Part shown: piece after piece, positions 36,836 through 47,399 of the stretch
Layout of the letters: the number at the start of each line of letters is the position of its first letter
How positions within the stretch are numbered: the first letter of the stretch is position 1
Assembly: GCA_032718475.1 (NCBI GenBank)
Contig: JAUCBJ010006869.1
Span: 56,332 to 120,331, forward strand
Source: Nemertoderma westbladi
Lineage: Eukaryota; Xenacoelomorpha; Nemertodermatida; Nemertodermatidae
Length of the DNA stretch: 64,000 nucleotides
Direction: 5' to 3'
The notes under the pieces: model-generated
What the model was told of the DNA's origin: nothing
Seen by the model: only the letters and a program-made list of their open reading frames with translations
Databases searched by the model: none
Position numbers and translations under genes: made by a program

Positions 36836-37320
36836 AAGTTACCTATGTATTCTATGTGACTACCAAATCCTTGGCAGCTCAAATTGTAATTTTGCACCAT
36901 GAGAATCGAATGAGCCTAAAATAATTATATTCTTCTGAACTAGAACTGGAGCTAATACATTTTGAAGATCTCCTATGAATGATACGTATATGCAGTGTAA
37001 TCTCGCATAGTCCTGTAGTCTGCTAATCGCTTAATCGAGATCCATCGCCATCATTGTTCCAGAGACTTGAAGTTGGATTATAAACTGACCAGTAAGTCCC
37101 CAATAATCATAAAGAATTCGGATACATCCAATTGGAAAATCTGAGCCCATAAATTTGCATAAATGCAAATATCAAACTTCTTCGCATTTATTATTAGTAA
37201 ATTCGCCATAGTAAAATCGCTATATCTCTTAAAGTAAACGAATGTGAATTTGACTTTTTTCATATTTTAATTTTTTCACAGACAAGCATCCTTGAATTCG
37301 GCAAAGGATTATGTCACTAT
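36836..37320. other. Unannotated interval between LINE fragments
   Basis: AT-rich. No coding or repeat structure was recognised. Confidence 0.35.
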
Positions 37321-37725
37321 TGGATCTGGAAGTACAGATTGCCTGTCAACCTTTGTGGTGGGTTGGCTTGTTTCCACAGTCGTCAAGTTTATCGATTTCC
37401 ATGCTTGGGCTGTTACCTGCTGTCATCTGTGGCATTGTATTGATGGTATCAACCTGGTCGTTGATAAGCTCCGGTTGATTATGTATCCTGTAGACTGAGT
37501 ACTGCCTGTTCACGTTCAGGGGCCTTGATGCCTCCTTAACTGCGTTCTTGGCCGCCGTAGTCTGTATGAGTGGGACTCTTTCTGTGCCTTCGTGAGATCC
37601 TTTCGTCACTTCCGAATTATGTAGTCAGCCCAGGTTGCTTTTTCTCTCTTTCTAGGATATATACGAACTTTTTCTGCCGCTGCAGACTTAACTGCGACTG
37701 TGAAGGCAGTATAACCCTTGCAATG
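37321..37725 (-). mobile_element. LINE fragment C (pre-RT linker)
   Basis: The minus strand reads QTTAAKNAVKEASRPLNVNR and later DQVDTINTMPQ..., matching the linker of LINE copy A (QTTAAKNAVKAASRSLNRQY at about 28155-28215). Upstream, out of frame, come the equivalents of GYTAFTEAVKLAAAE and RKR. Multiple indels; not functional. Confidence 0.75.
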
Positions 37726-40264
37726 ATATGTTGTATGAAGTTGTTTGCAACACAGGGTTGTTGCTATAGAGAGCTACAACCGGGGAGACTAAGTTTCAAC
37801 TTATCCAAACTGATGTTTTGTGATGAATGATGACTGGTGAAGGACTATATATATTCTGACCAGAATTTGATCCCATAGAAATAACATTAACTTTCCGTTT
37901 GGATCTGTTCTGTAGGTTATGTATGGTAGCAGGTACTTCCTGCTACCTGTTATAAGGAATTCAACAGAAAGTGTACACTTTCTTCATAAGTTTTTGAAGT
38001 GTATGTATAATATATATAATATTATATAATAAAATATATGTAATTTGTTTTTGTCTAGTCAGGCATTATTGCATAATAGGGCATTATTATTGCATTCATA
38101 TCTGTTCATTTTGGCTTTTCTAAATATACTTCCACTGGTCACAGATATGGACCGCGCCAGTTCAGCACCAACCACAATGTGAATTGTTTTCATATAATAG
38201 ACAACGTCCAAATATAATGTTCCAATATTCACCTCACCACATTTGCTGATTCACGCTGCCTAAGTTAGTTTTGTGTGGGATTGCCTCCTGCATGCAAAGG
38301 TTGTTTACTATTTTCGTTGTGGGTGAGTGAAAGTATTCGATATCGGAAGTTATTTTAGTGTACTACGGTGTTTCGAGATTGACTTGCACTTTATATATTA
38401 CGTAGGATAAGTTATATCTTATAATAAATATGTTAAAATAGAAAATAATATTAAATCTGGAACTACATTATATTCGATCTAGGAATATAATAAATATTGA
38501 GATACACAGTATCACTCATATCACATTACATGATTAATTCAATTTCGATACGATTAGCTGTTAATTACAAGTTTTGAATTGGGGGTCTGGTGAGATTAGA
38601 ATTCGCGTAAAGAATAAATGAAGTATATATATATATCGTTATTGATAACTCTAGAAACATATTATATTATACGCAACACATTCCTAATAACGGTTTAAAT
38701 AAAAAATTTCCTACTGTAAGTAATTAGGATATACTGCACAGCACATACAGTTGTATTGTAATGAAGTTATATGGGAAATGTAATCTGTCTCTGTAAATAT
38801 AGAAGTTTGTCTTTCTTTATTATAGTTCAATATTATACAGTAAATTAAACAACGGGTGTATTGGCAATGTATTTGCGTTACACAAACATTACGTCATGAA
38901 ATATAACCCTCGTATTGTATTATGTCTTTCCTTGGTTATTGTAATTGTCTAAAATAAAAAATCAATATAAAATTGAAATTAATAAGAGATAAGTAAGTAC
39001 TAATAATAAGAGATTAAGTGGAAATTATATTTATGTGTAATGTGTGTATGGAAGAAGTGTAGGCCTGTATTATAAATGCTGCACACGGTTTCACCTAATG
39101 TATTGGTTCTTTTGCAATATCCGCAGATGAATTTCCATGCCACTGTGACATATAATTACCAGAGTGCATGTTTGTCAGTATGAAGATATCACAGTTGGTG
39201 GATTCACAGTTATTTAAATGTTCTCCCTGGAGGTTGCTCACTGTTCAGTGGTAGAACGATTGCACTATTATAGGGAAGGGCCCTGGTCTCAGTGTTAATT
39301 TTACCACAACTTTAGATATTGAAGCCTATGTATGAAATTATAGTGGAATTTATATTTATATATTAAAGCGTGTATTGAGCGTCAACACAAATAACATTAC
39401 TCGCAACTTTTTTTTTCCCATATATCAACAGTACAAAATGTTTGAGGATGGAATCTAATTTGAGAACTTGGTGTTAATTATTTAACATCCCCACTAATTT
39501 GGAAATTGCGACCAATCTAGCAATCTCAATCCCCCCCCCCCCCCCCCCCCCCCGAATTGTTCATATTGGCCTGTCCTCCTTAACCCTACCTACATGACCC
39601 CGAAGCCCGACGCCGAAGGAAGAGTTCCTAAATTAAAGTAGCCAAGGATTCATAAAGATAATTAAACTCTCCAGTTGAGGCCAGTAGACAGACAGAGATT
39701 TCTCGACACCAGTTACTAACGACAGTAGTATCACTTTCCTTCCTGTGTACTTTCATTTTCTCACTTCCATAACGTTACAACGACCATCATTAACAAGGAT
39801 CGTGGCGTACTCAAGGGTTTTCTAGTTTTATCATATTGTTATGGAGGCAGACTCGGTGTCTTGTGGATAAGTCATTGTATACATTCATTGGAACAGGACA
39901 CCGTGCAGGTACAGAGAGGAAATAATGTCTCGGTACTCATTCTAACTTGGTTGAGCGAGCTGCTGCCAATCTATTGGTTGCAAGATCGAGCCCCACCAAT
40001 GTCAACTCTGGGGTCGATAATATGAGAACCAGTTGATTTACTAGGAGCAAAACAATTGACATGAGTTGCACATTATTGTCTACGGAAAAATATGATTGAT
40101 TTTTCTTCAGCAACTTATATAGTATTCACTTTTTAATACTTATATAAAAAGAATTGTATATTTTTAATGAATATATCTGGAGAACTGACCAATAAACTGT
40201 GAACGGCATGCAGCATGCATCAAACTCGTGCATACAGAGTAAAAACGTACAAAAACAAAACTAC
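37726..40264. other. Long unannotated AT-rich interval
   Basis: About 2.5 kb with no recognisable gene. It holds a 23-base poly-C tract (39531-39553) and two weak tRNA-like stretches (near 39240-39300 and 39945-40010, the latter with TTGGTTGAGCGAGCTG and AAGATCGAGCCCC) that could be remnants of tRNA-derived repeats. Confidence 0.35.
39531..39553. repeat. Poly-C tract (23)
   Basis: Longest homopolymer in the window, in otherwise AT-rich unique sequence. Confidence 0.95.
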
Positions 40265-40325
40265 TTACAGGCCTACTGTACATGGAAAGAAGCCAGTGAG
40301 TTCCCGAATGGCCGGGCAATTCGCG

Positions 40326-41384
40326 TCACTGGATTCCGTCCATGGAAGGGGGGAAAACAGGGCCTCTGTGGAGCAACATCGCGGCATTCCCACGCCACAA
40401 TGTAACGGACAGGCGTTGGAATAGGTGCCTGGCCGCATCGGGAGCGGGAATGCCTCGATGGAGGCTCTGGAGACGCGCGATTTCCCAGAGGACTGCACTG
40501 GAGTCCGAGTCCCATCCACCCAGGGCCTCCAACACCAGAGGGGTGAATCCCACACTCGAATTGCGGCACTCCTCGAGATGGGTGGTGAGTTTGCGTTCCC
40601 GGGCGATGGAGAGGGCATGTCCAGGGGTACTGGCGGCTTGGGAGAGGGTTCGTGACTGGAGGGGGGAGATAACTGTGACATCTAGTGCAATGGGCTGGCC
40701 TCTTTTCCAGTTAGGAAGGTACATGTCGGCAGGGCGACTGCGGGAGCACGGAGTCAGGCCGGGGACTTCAGTCCTGGGCGCTAGAGCTGCTGATTGAGCT
40801 GCTTGGAAGATAGCATTCCGGAGTGAGTCATGGCGTGATATCATGGCTCCTTCACCGCCACAGCTAACATAATGGTCTCCAAAGGGGTCAGAGGCAGAGG
40901 AGCAGATAGGACAGGCAGTTGGTTCCGAGACCATGCGAACACCTAGCCAGTAGTGCAGGGAGAGCCTGAATTCCTGGTCCAGAAATAGTAGGCCCAGACT
41001 CTCAGAGGGGATGGCTTGAAGCCAGTCCCCAGCATGGTGCAAAGCCGTGGAATTGGCAAGGGCCCGGGATCTGAGGTCAGGTGCTGTGGCGAGGAGATGG
41101 GTGTGGAGGGAAGAGTCCACTAAGTGGGAAAGCTTTCTCTGGGTTACAGGGGTTGGTAGAGCAGAGATTGATCTCCACTCGGGTTCTTTGGCAATGGTGG
41201 CCAGAGAGGTGAGAGCAGGTTGTAAGTTTGGGTTGACTGGGGAATGGCCAAGGATACGAAATATGAGTGGCTCGGCCTGGCATGCAGATGCCACGTAGGC
41301 GGCAGGGGCATGTGAAGTGGTCTTACGCAGGCCAAGCCCCCCCCCCCCCCCCCCCCATGGAGGTAGGAAGGCATGCCTTGTCAT
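40326..41384 (-). pseudogene. Endonuclease-like C-terminal domain of an RT-type mobile element, family 2
   Basis: A 352-codon open frame on the minus strand, GC-rich relative to its surroundings. It begins (after a poly-Gly run) with GLGLRKTTSHAPAAYVAS. It contains a Cys/His knuckle CPICSSASDPFGDHYVSCGG, then RHDSLRNAIF, then E-V-P-G-L, SRPADMYLPNWKRGQPIALD and VTVISPLQ. The layout (C..C...D..GDH...C, RH, RPAD..L..W..G....DVTV) is that of a C-terminal domain of invertebrate retroelement polyproteins; the knuckle followed by R-P-x-D and DVTV resembles restriction-like endonucleases, which is inference. The reverse transcriptase that should precede it is missing: homology stops at the G-tract (41337-41356). 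The frame itself is unbroken, so this is a comparatively young fragment. Confidence 0.65.
41337..41356. repeat. Poly-C tract (20) at the truncation point of the retroelement ORF
   Basis: On the coding strand this is poly-G, read as a run of Gly codons at the point where family homology (GGLGLR) begins. Confidence 0.9.
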
Positions 41385-42219
41385 AAGACCAGTCTGAGAG
41401 GGATTATTCCAAGTCTGTGGGGAATTTTTTTTATAATAATACTCCTCCCTCCATTATCCATAAAAAGTATTCAGCTCATCCAATAAACATGATTAATTTT
41501 CAAGGCATACTCCCGCGCGCAGATTAGACTGTAGATAGACCATAAAGGCAACCCCGCTATAATCTCTAGAACACTTTTAACGCTGTTGTTATATTGAAAT
41601 CGGTTGTTGGTCCCGTGTACCATCGTATCTTTGTGCCAATTGTTCAAGACTGAAGAGTTTTTAATTCTATGTGCCTTTGAAGGAACTCGATAGATTTCTC
41701 TACTCCAACATTCATTTCGGATGTAGATTAACTTCGAATTTGCAGTGAATTCTTATATCTGGCTCTGAACTCATTAGAAAGTGTAGATTGAAATAGGCCT
41801 ATTTCTTTGAGGAAACCGGTTATGTATTGGGTATTATAGACTACAGCTGTGACCAAACCTCTGCATTACTTATTCTTTCTATTCTTCTTACTCGATTTTA
41901 GATTAATATATTCCAGGTTCGTCCGGAGATTAATATGGAATGAAATGAATGATATATTTGCTTTGTTAACTGTAGGCCTATACGGTAAATTTAATTTTCA
42001 TTCAGACTTACTTTCTGCTTTCCAGGCAGGACTTGTGATTCCGTTTAATATCTTCATTTGAACATTTTTGAATTTCATAGCTAAATTATTTTTTTTACAT
42101 TAAGATACACCCCCAGTCGGGGTAAATATTCTATTATTTCTATAATTACTGTTTCTAAATTATCTATCTGCCTAACCGCAAACTTCTACGACTTTGACAG
42201 ATATATTTTTATATTAAAA
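41385..42219. other. Unannotated interval left of the DNA transposon
   Basis: AT-rich with two TAGGCCTA words (near 41793 and 41973). No gene was recognised; the ORF at 41849-42061 is hydrophobic but unsupported. Confidence 0.35.
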
Positions 42220-42225
42220 ATTTAT
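42220..42225. repeat. Target-site duplication ATTTAT, left
   Basis: Identical to 46337-46342 and directly adjacent to the TIR of the DNA transposon. Confidence 0.8.
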
Positions 42226-42268
42226 TACGGAGCCCCTAATGGGACATGTGAAAAAAAAATTTTTTTTT

Positions 42269-42495
42269 GCTAACTCGTGCGAACGACTTAGTATGTCGTG
42301 CGAATGACTTACTAAGTCGTGCGAACGACATACTAAGTCGTGTGAACGACTTAACTAACTCGTGCGAACGACATACTAAGTCGTGTGAACGACTTACTAA
42401 GTCGTGCGAATGACTTACTAAGTCGTGCGAACAACTTACTAAGTCGTGCAAACAACTTAACTAACTCGTGCGAATGACTTAGTAACGCGTGCGAA
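42269..42495. repeat. Left subterminal palindrome array of the IS3EU-like element
   Basis: About ten units of 21-22 bp built on AAGTCGTGCGAACGACTT, an inverted repeat (AAGTCGT/ACGACTT) around GCGA. Units are joined by ACTA or AACTAACTCG. It is the same sequence as the right array read on the other strand, so the two arrays extend the terminal inverted repeat. Confidence 0.9.
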
Positions 42496-42501
42496 CAAGA
42501 A

Positions 42502-43931
42502 GTCATTAATTTCATTTCCAATGAAATTAAAGGATCGGGACACCTGCATGGGTATCGCATGATGCACACCAAGTGCATATTAGCTGGACTGTGAGTGCGA
42601 AAGGAAGATGTGAGTCACATTCTCCGCATGCTTGATCCTGAAGTATCGCAATGGCACGCTACGAGACGTTTGTGTCGCCACCAGTACTTTGTTAAAGGGA
42701 CAGAATTTTATCTGGCACCTAGACGGGTATGACAAATTGAAACCTTATGGATTATGCATTAGGGATAGTCACGAATTTCCTTGTTAAATATCATTAGAAT
42801 GTTTTATTTTCAAGTAAGAGTGAAATAAAGTAAATTATGGGGTGCTATATAAACTACGCGGCTTGAAATAAAGTAACAGTATTGTTTCAGTATAATATCT
42901 TTAACAATTTAATTTTATTTTAACTTATTCAGTGAATAGCTGTATTATCTACGGTCGGTGCTGTTAGATAAGCTGATTATAGTGTCAGGTGTTGTAGTTG
43001 TGTTGCTATGCAACATTCCCATCTCACTATTGTATTGAACAGCTGTAGTCGAACTCTCAGGTTTTGGGGGGGAGGTGAGATGGGTGCTACTATTTAGAGT
43101 ATTGTACAATATTGTGACTCCGCCACAATATTCGATTTAAATAAAGTACGTACCCGTATTTCACTTTCAGGCTCTTGTTTCATATTTCACTCAGTCGCTT
43201 ACGCTCGTTCTTAATAAAATTAATTCGAATAAGTAATGCGTAACATCCCTAGTGAAACCAGTGGGTGCATTGATGGATATTCCCGGAAAATGATTTGGTT
43301 GAACGTGTATAACACCAACAATGACAGTAAAGTTATCGGGGGCTACTTCCTGGAAGCGATATCTGAGAACAAGGGTGCTCCGCGGATTGTTCATGGGGAT
43401 TTTGGAACAGAAAATGTTCATATTCGAGACTTTCAGAAGTTCATCCATAGAGATCATACTGACAATATGCAGCAGACCTGTTACATCGATGGCCCAAGCA
43501 CAGCTAATCAGAGGATTGAAGCGTGGTGGGGATCCCTCCGTGGAGGAGACAAAGTATGGAGTGCTGGATGGATTTTTTTCAAGTCCCTTCAAGACAATGG
43601 TATATTCGATGGAAGCTATTTACATAAAAACTTAGTGCGGTTTTGTTTTACATCAATAGTACAGGATGAGATAGATAGGGTAGCTAAACTCTGGAATAAA
43701 CATCGAATTCGATCATCACGCAATCCCAACGTGCCGGCAGGCAGCCCTAACATTATGTTCAAGCTGCCTGAACTCTGGGGTGGAACCCATCAACTCTGTC
43801 CCGTAAGTTCTGGCGATATTGAAACATGCTGCGATGAGGCTACTTATCGTCTTCCCACTGGGCATTGCGATATTGACCTTTATGAACTATGCATTAACTA
43901 TATGCAAAAGTATCGTATAATACCCCGCTAA
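42502..43931 (+). pseudogene. IS3EU-like DDE transposase, broken
   Basis: The part at 42502-42759 reads NFISNEIKGSGHLHGYRMMH, DVSHILRMLDP and, after one extra base near 42695-42700, IWHLDGYDKLKPYGLCI. An in-frame TGA lies at 42592-42594. After a 492-bp insertion the frame resumes at about 43251 with CIDGYSRKMIWLNVYNTNND, then HGDFGTENVHI, then NQRIEAWWGSLRGG, and runs to a stop at 43929-43931. Catalytic acidic residues are the Asp of WHLDGY (42722-42724), the Asp of GDFGTEN (43398-43400) and the Glu of RIEAWW (43518-43520): a complete DDE triad of retroviral-integrase fold. The part after the Glu (WNKHRIRSSRNPNVPAGSPN) matches the conserved C-terminal block of this invertebrate family. The Met at 43236 is not a true start. 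The N-terminal DNA-binding part is not seen. Confidence 0.8.
42760..43251. mobile_element. 492-bp insertion interrupting the transposase
   Basis: It separates ...YGLCI from GCIDGYSR, which are contiguous in the family. Its ends are imperfect inverted repeats (TAGGGATAGTCACGAATT at the left; complement of the right end TAGGGATGTTACGCATT). It has no GT...AG at its edges, so it is not a simple intron. No target duplication was found. A small non-autonomous hAT-like element is possible. Confidence 0.5.
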
Positions 43932-44484
43932 GCAAATGATCTATATATCCTTTTAACCAGCGAACTAGACCGACTAATGTATTAATATGGATATGGATTC
44001 ATTATTATTCTTAAAACACATAATAGATATTAAGACGTCAGTGAAATACCGAATAATAATAATAAATGATAATCTGTATATCAAATATGAACGTTTTAAT
44101 ATTTTGTACTGAAGTTTTGAACTGGAGTTTTTAGATTTGATTAAGAATCAGAAAATGTTTTCTGGGTGGCTATGCTAATAGCCATTCGTTCCTTGAAAGA
44201 ATTATAATCGTCCAAAATAGGTAGCTGCAAGTCCATACTGCAGGTACTTATGCGAGGTAACCCAACCATGTACTGTACTTATCAACAACATCCTCTGGGT
44301 GCAGGAACGACACTTTTGGTTGCAAATCAAACCCAAGAGGTGGAATGCTCTCTGTGCATTTTACGAGAATAAGGAGATCACTCAAACCGATAGTAATATC
44401 GTCGTTGTCAATATATATACCCTCTGTAACAAAATTCAAAACAATTAATAACATAATTAATAACCTAATTATAACTTTTTGTTG

Positions 44485-44690
44485 GGCACAGCTTTTGCAA
44501 TGACGTCCAGGTGGGATCGAACTGGTGACCTCCGGGTTGGTAGTCTGACGCTCTAACCATTCAGCTAGCGGCTCAGGTAAAAGATAGACCTGGAAATACT
44601 AACTGATACCTTGTATGTCAGCAATTTACCTCCTCATGGCCTCCCATCTGTCAATACTATCATATCCTGCCACTGTGCTCAACCCGTACC
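44485..44690 (-). repeat. tRNA-like dispersed repeat (SINE-like), copy 1
   Basis: On the minus strand the part from about 44577 to 44490 has a polymerase III A-box-like TAGCTGAATGGTTAGAGCG and a B box AGTTCGATCCC, spaced as in a tRNA. A second copy on the same strand lies at 59388-59590. Identity continues beyond the tRNA part on the low-scoring side (GACCTGGAAATACTA, ATGGCCTCC), so the repeated unit is about 200 bp. The anticodon arm is too degenerate to name the parent tRNA. Confidence 0.65.
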
Positions 44691-44999
44691 GTACTTGGCC
44701 GTCTTTAAGTACACTCTACAATATAATAAATTATAATAATAACCTAAACCATACCTACCATCTAGATCTTGTAGCAAATCTTTCCAGTAATTTACAGTTC
44801 TCCGTTCGCGCCGACGCCTGTTACTTACTTCCTCAGACCAAACTACATCAAACAAATGATCAACCATCACAGCATCAAGTTCCCGCTTTTGGTAAACAAA
44901 CATATCGCGGCAAGTGTCTTTGTACTTGCATATTTCAGAAAGTAGGCACATTCTGTCCATGCCATCGCGAAGTCTAAAGTTAAAGATAAATTAAATTTA

Positions 45000-45200
45000 A
45001 AAATAAATTAATTAAAACAAACCCTGTTCTAAAGCTCCACGGGTTCTATCGATAACAATAAACTTTGTTAGGCAAGCAACGAGTTCTTCCTTATTTGAGT
45101 ATTTCATTTGCAAGATTGAAACACCCAGCTAGAGCAATCAGTTCTTCGACTCTTCCTGTAGCGTCACGGAATTCCTCATCAGTCTGGGAATCTGCCATCT
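45000..45200 (-). other. Possible antisense exon-like ORF in the DNA transposon
   Basis: The minus strand from ATG near 45199 reads MADSQTDEEFRDATGRVEEL and continues in a shifted frame as KYSNKEELVACLTKFIVIDR. A neighbouring minus ORF (44694-44974) reads KYKDTCRDMFVYQKRELDAV and ends in DLLQDLDG before GTAGGTATGG, a donor-like sequence. The composition is protein-like and it lies opposite the transposase gene, but frames do not join cleanly with plausible splice sites and I recognise no domain. It could be an accessory gene of the element or chance. Confidence 0.25.
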
Positions 45201-45624
45201 GTTTGGAGGGGCATAATAATATACATATCAAATTCCGTTAGCACCACCACCAGCCCTCCATACTACGTAGGCCTCAACTGACAAACAATTACCGCTACTG
45301 CCCTACATGGTGGACGGTAGCAGGTAGGCAAGGCAGTAAGGCACCGATTGCAGTTTCTGAGTTCGTAGTTTAGGCCTACCAGCCTGCTGCTGTATTGTGA
45401 ATTGTAGAAAACAGTATCTGGCCTACAGCAGTATAGCCCAGTACAGCAGTAGCCATACCGGTAGCCCAATCCAGTATCCTGTATAGCAGTATCAGAGTAT
45501 ACAGGTAGGCCTATGTCCAATATAATATTTTCAACCAATAATGCCATCAACACCAATGCTGTAGATTGAATTGAAAAACCCGCTAAAAAGGTTGTACTTT
45601 TATTACCAGTATTATTTAGCAAAT

Positions 45625-46295
45625 CAAAGTAGAGTTAGTAAGTCGTTCGCACGACTTATTATGTCGTTCGCATGACTTAGTAAGTCGTTCGCATGACTTA
45701 GTAAGTCGTTTGCACGACTTAGTAAGTCGTTCGCACGAGTTAGTTAAGTCGTTCGCACGACTTAGTATGTCGTTCGCACGACTTAGTATGTCGTTCGCAC
45801 GACTTAGTGAGTCGTTCACACTACTTATACGAGTTATTAGATACTATGTATACGAGTTAGTTAAGTCGTTCGTACGACTTAGTATATCGTTCGCACGACT
45901 TAGTATATCGTTTGCACGACTTAGTAAGTCGTTCGCACGACTTAGTAAGTCGTTCGCACGACTTAGTAAGTCGTTTGCACGACTTAGTAAGTCGTTCGCA
46001 CGACTTAGTATGTCGTTCGCACGAGTTAGTTAAGTCGTTCGCACGACTTAGTAAGTCGTTCGCTCATTCGCACGAGTTAGTTAAGTCGTTTGCACGACTT
46101 ATTAAGTCATTCCCACGACTTAGTAAGTCGTTCGCACGACTTGGTATGTCGTTCGCACGAGTTAGTTAAGTCGTTCGCACGACTTAGTATGTCGTTCGCA
46201 CGACTTAGTAAGTCGTTCGCACGAGTTAGTAAGTCGTTCGCACGACTTAGTATGTCGTTCGCACGACGTAGTAAGTCGTTCGCACGAATTAGCGA
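45625..46295. repeat. Right subterminal palindrome array of the IS3EU-like element
   Basis: About 31 units of roughly 21 bp built on AAGTCGTTCGCACGACTT plus AGTA, AGTATG or a GAGTTAGTT linker. A short foreign-looking stretch interrupts it at about 45815-45860. The ORFs across it (for example 45710-46033) are by-products of the repeat. Confidence 0.95.
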
Positions 46296-46336
46296 AAAAA
46301 AAATTATAATTCACATGTCCCTTTAGGGGCTCCGTA

Positions 46337-46342
46337 ATTTAT
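46337..46342. repeat. Target-site duplication ATTTAT, right
   Basis: This is the partner of 42220-42225. Confidence 0.8.
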
Positions 46343-46775
46343 CTTCATCAATAATAAATCATCTAAGTACTCATGCTAGGAATAACCAGCAGCTGTGAAC
46401 TAAAGTTATTGTTATAATCCACAATCTTTCCTGTTCGCAGGCCATGAAAAATAATAATTTGAGGAAATATTTCCTTCAGCTTGTTAAGCTCCAAGTTGAA
46501 TTAGATACAATCCAATTCAAAGGCATCTCTAATCTTTATCCTAACATAATGAGATACTCCATCATTTATCTGGCGGCATTGCCTTCACAAATCCAAGGAC
46601 TTATTCATTCATCAAAGATGATGGTAATTTGTGTAGGTTATATTTCGATTTAAGATAGGCAGTGGAATCTTTAGAGTGCTGTACCTGTATTTAATATAGT
46701 ACACTACACTACATAGTTACTATGCGCTTTATATACTGTAGAGTATGCTTCTTTATATAGTAAATGTTTCAGCAT
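46343..46775. other. Unannotated interval
   Basis: The ORF at 46444-46653 follows TTCGCAG and could be an exon by shape alone; I do not recognise its product. No other signal. Confidence 0.3.
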
Positions 46776-47030
46776 TTAAAGCTTGGTCTAGTGGTGACAT
46801 TTCTGGGCTTCCAACCAGGAAACCCTGGTTCGATCCCTAGATGGGGCAGCACTGTTTGGGCATAGTGCTTTAAATGTTGCAGCCTAGCCCAACTCTGGAT
46901 TTCATCCTTGACTGGTCGATAAATGGGAACCAAGGCAACTTGGGAAACAGAGTGAAGATCACCCATGGTGGTGATTAGGCATTCCTTATCTAACGAGCCT
47001 AAAACACTGGTCCCCACGTTCTGTTATCGA
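46776..47030 (+). repeat. tRNA-headed SINE-like element
   Basis: It starts with GCTTGGTCTAGTGGTGACAT, a tRNA-like A box, and has a B box GGTTCGATCCC 30-odd bases later, at the correct spacing for an internal polymerase III promoter. A unique body of about 180 bp follows (CAGCACTGTTTGGGCATAGT onward). The anticodon arm carries CTTCCAACC. Only one copy is in the window, so the 3' end is a guess. Confidence 0.6.
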
Positions 47031-47399
47031 TTGACCCATATACCAAAAATTATTCAATTTGGACAAAGCCTTGCCCTGTTAGCATTGATTTTCATTGACT
47101 GTGTTAAAATGGTAAACTAATAGACCCAATAAACCTGCATACTTAATAATGTTTAGGCATCTATGAGAACTTAGAAATACAAAATTTTTGAGCCGGACCC
47201 ACGTTTTTGGTAGGTTTACCGAGGAAAAATACTGTTAGGACTCTAAACATGTCATATATTATATATAAAACACCAAAATTCAAAGCATCAAAGATAATAA
47301 AGTGTAAGTCTTTAGACAACAACGGTATTTTTGAAATTTATTTAGGTTCAAACTTCAGATACTGCGATATGATGGTATGAAAACAGGCCTGTTAAAAAA
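47031..47399. other. Unannotated AT-rich interval
   Basis: No coding or repeat signal was recognised. Confidence 0.3.

Larger units (their letters stand above)
42226..46336 (+). mobile_element. IS3EU-like DNA transposon, 4.1 kb, complete ends
   Basis: Both termini are seen: TACGGAGCCCCTAATGGGAC then ATGTGAA at the left, and its complement ending GGGGCTCCGTA at the right (one mismatch in the first 20). The unit is flanked by a perfect 6-bp duplication, ATTTAT. From memory, IS3EU elements have 6-bp duplications and termini like TAYGGRG, which this fits; no other superfamily I know combines both with this transposase. Inside are subterminal arrays of a short palindrome on each side, a broken DDE transposase on the plus strand (42502-43931), a 492-bp secondary insertion (42760-43251) and a tRNA-like repeat (44485-44690). 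The broken transposase means it cannot move itself. Confidence 0.75.

Noticed and set aside
40342-40797. 151-codon plus-strand ORF
   Set aside because: Antisense shadow of the GC-rich retroelement ORF at 40326-41384, which carries the recognisable motifs.
42226-42495. CRISPR array (regular short dyad repeats)
   Set aside because: Repeats are contiguous without unique spacers, in eukaryotic DNA, and mirrored at the ends of a transposon.
42236-42578. ORFs with repeated HDLVSRS or ARLSKSF motifs here and at 45616-46326
   Set aside because: They are by-products of the palindromic 21-22-bp arrays, present in several frames and both strands.
44490-44577. Functional tRNA gene
   Set aside because: Boxes A and B are present but the acceptor and anticodon stems do not pair and the unit is a dispersed repeat.
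44633-44668. A third antisense exon (GYDSIDRWEAMRR) for the gene opposite the transposase
   Set aside because: The same bases belong to the tRNA-like dispersed repeat also found at 59388-59590, so it is repeat sequence, not an exon.
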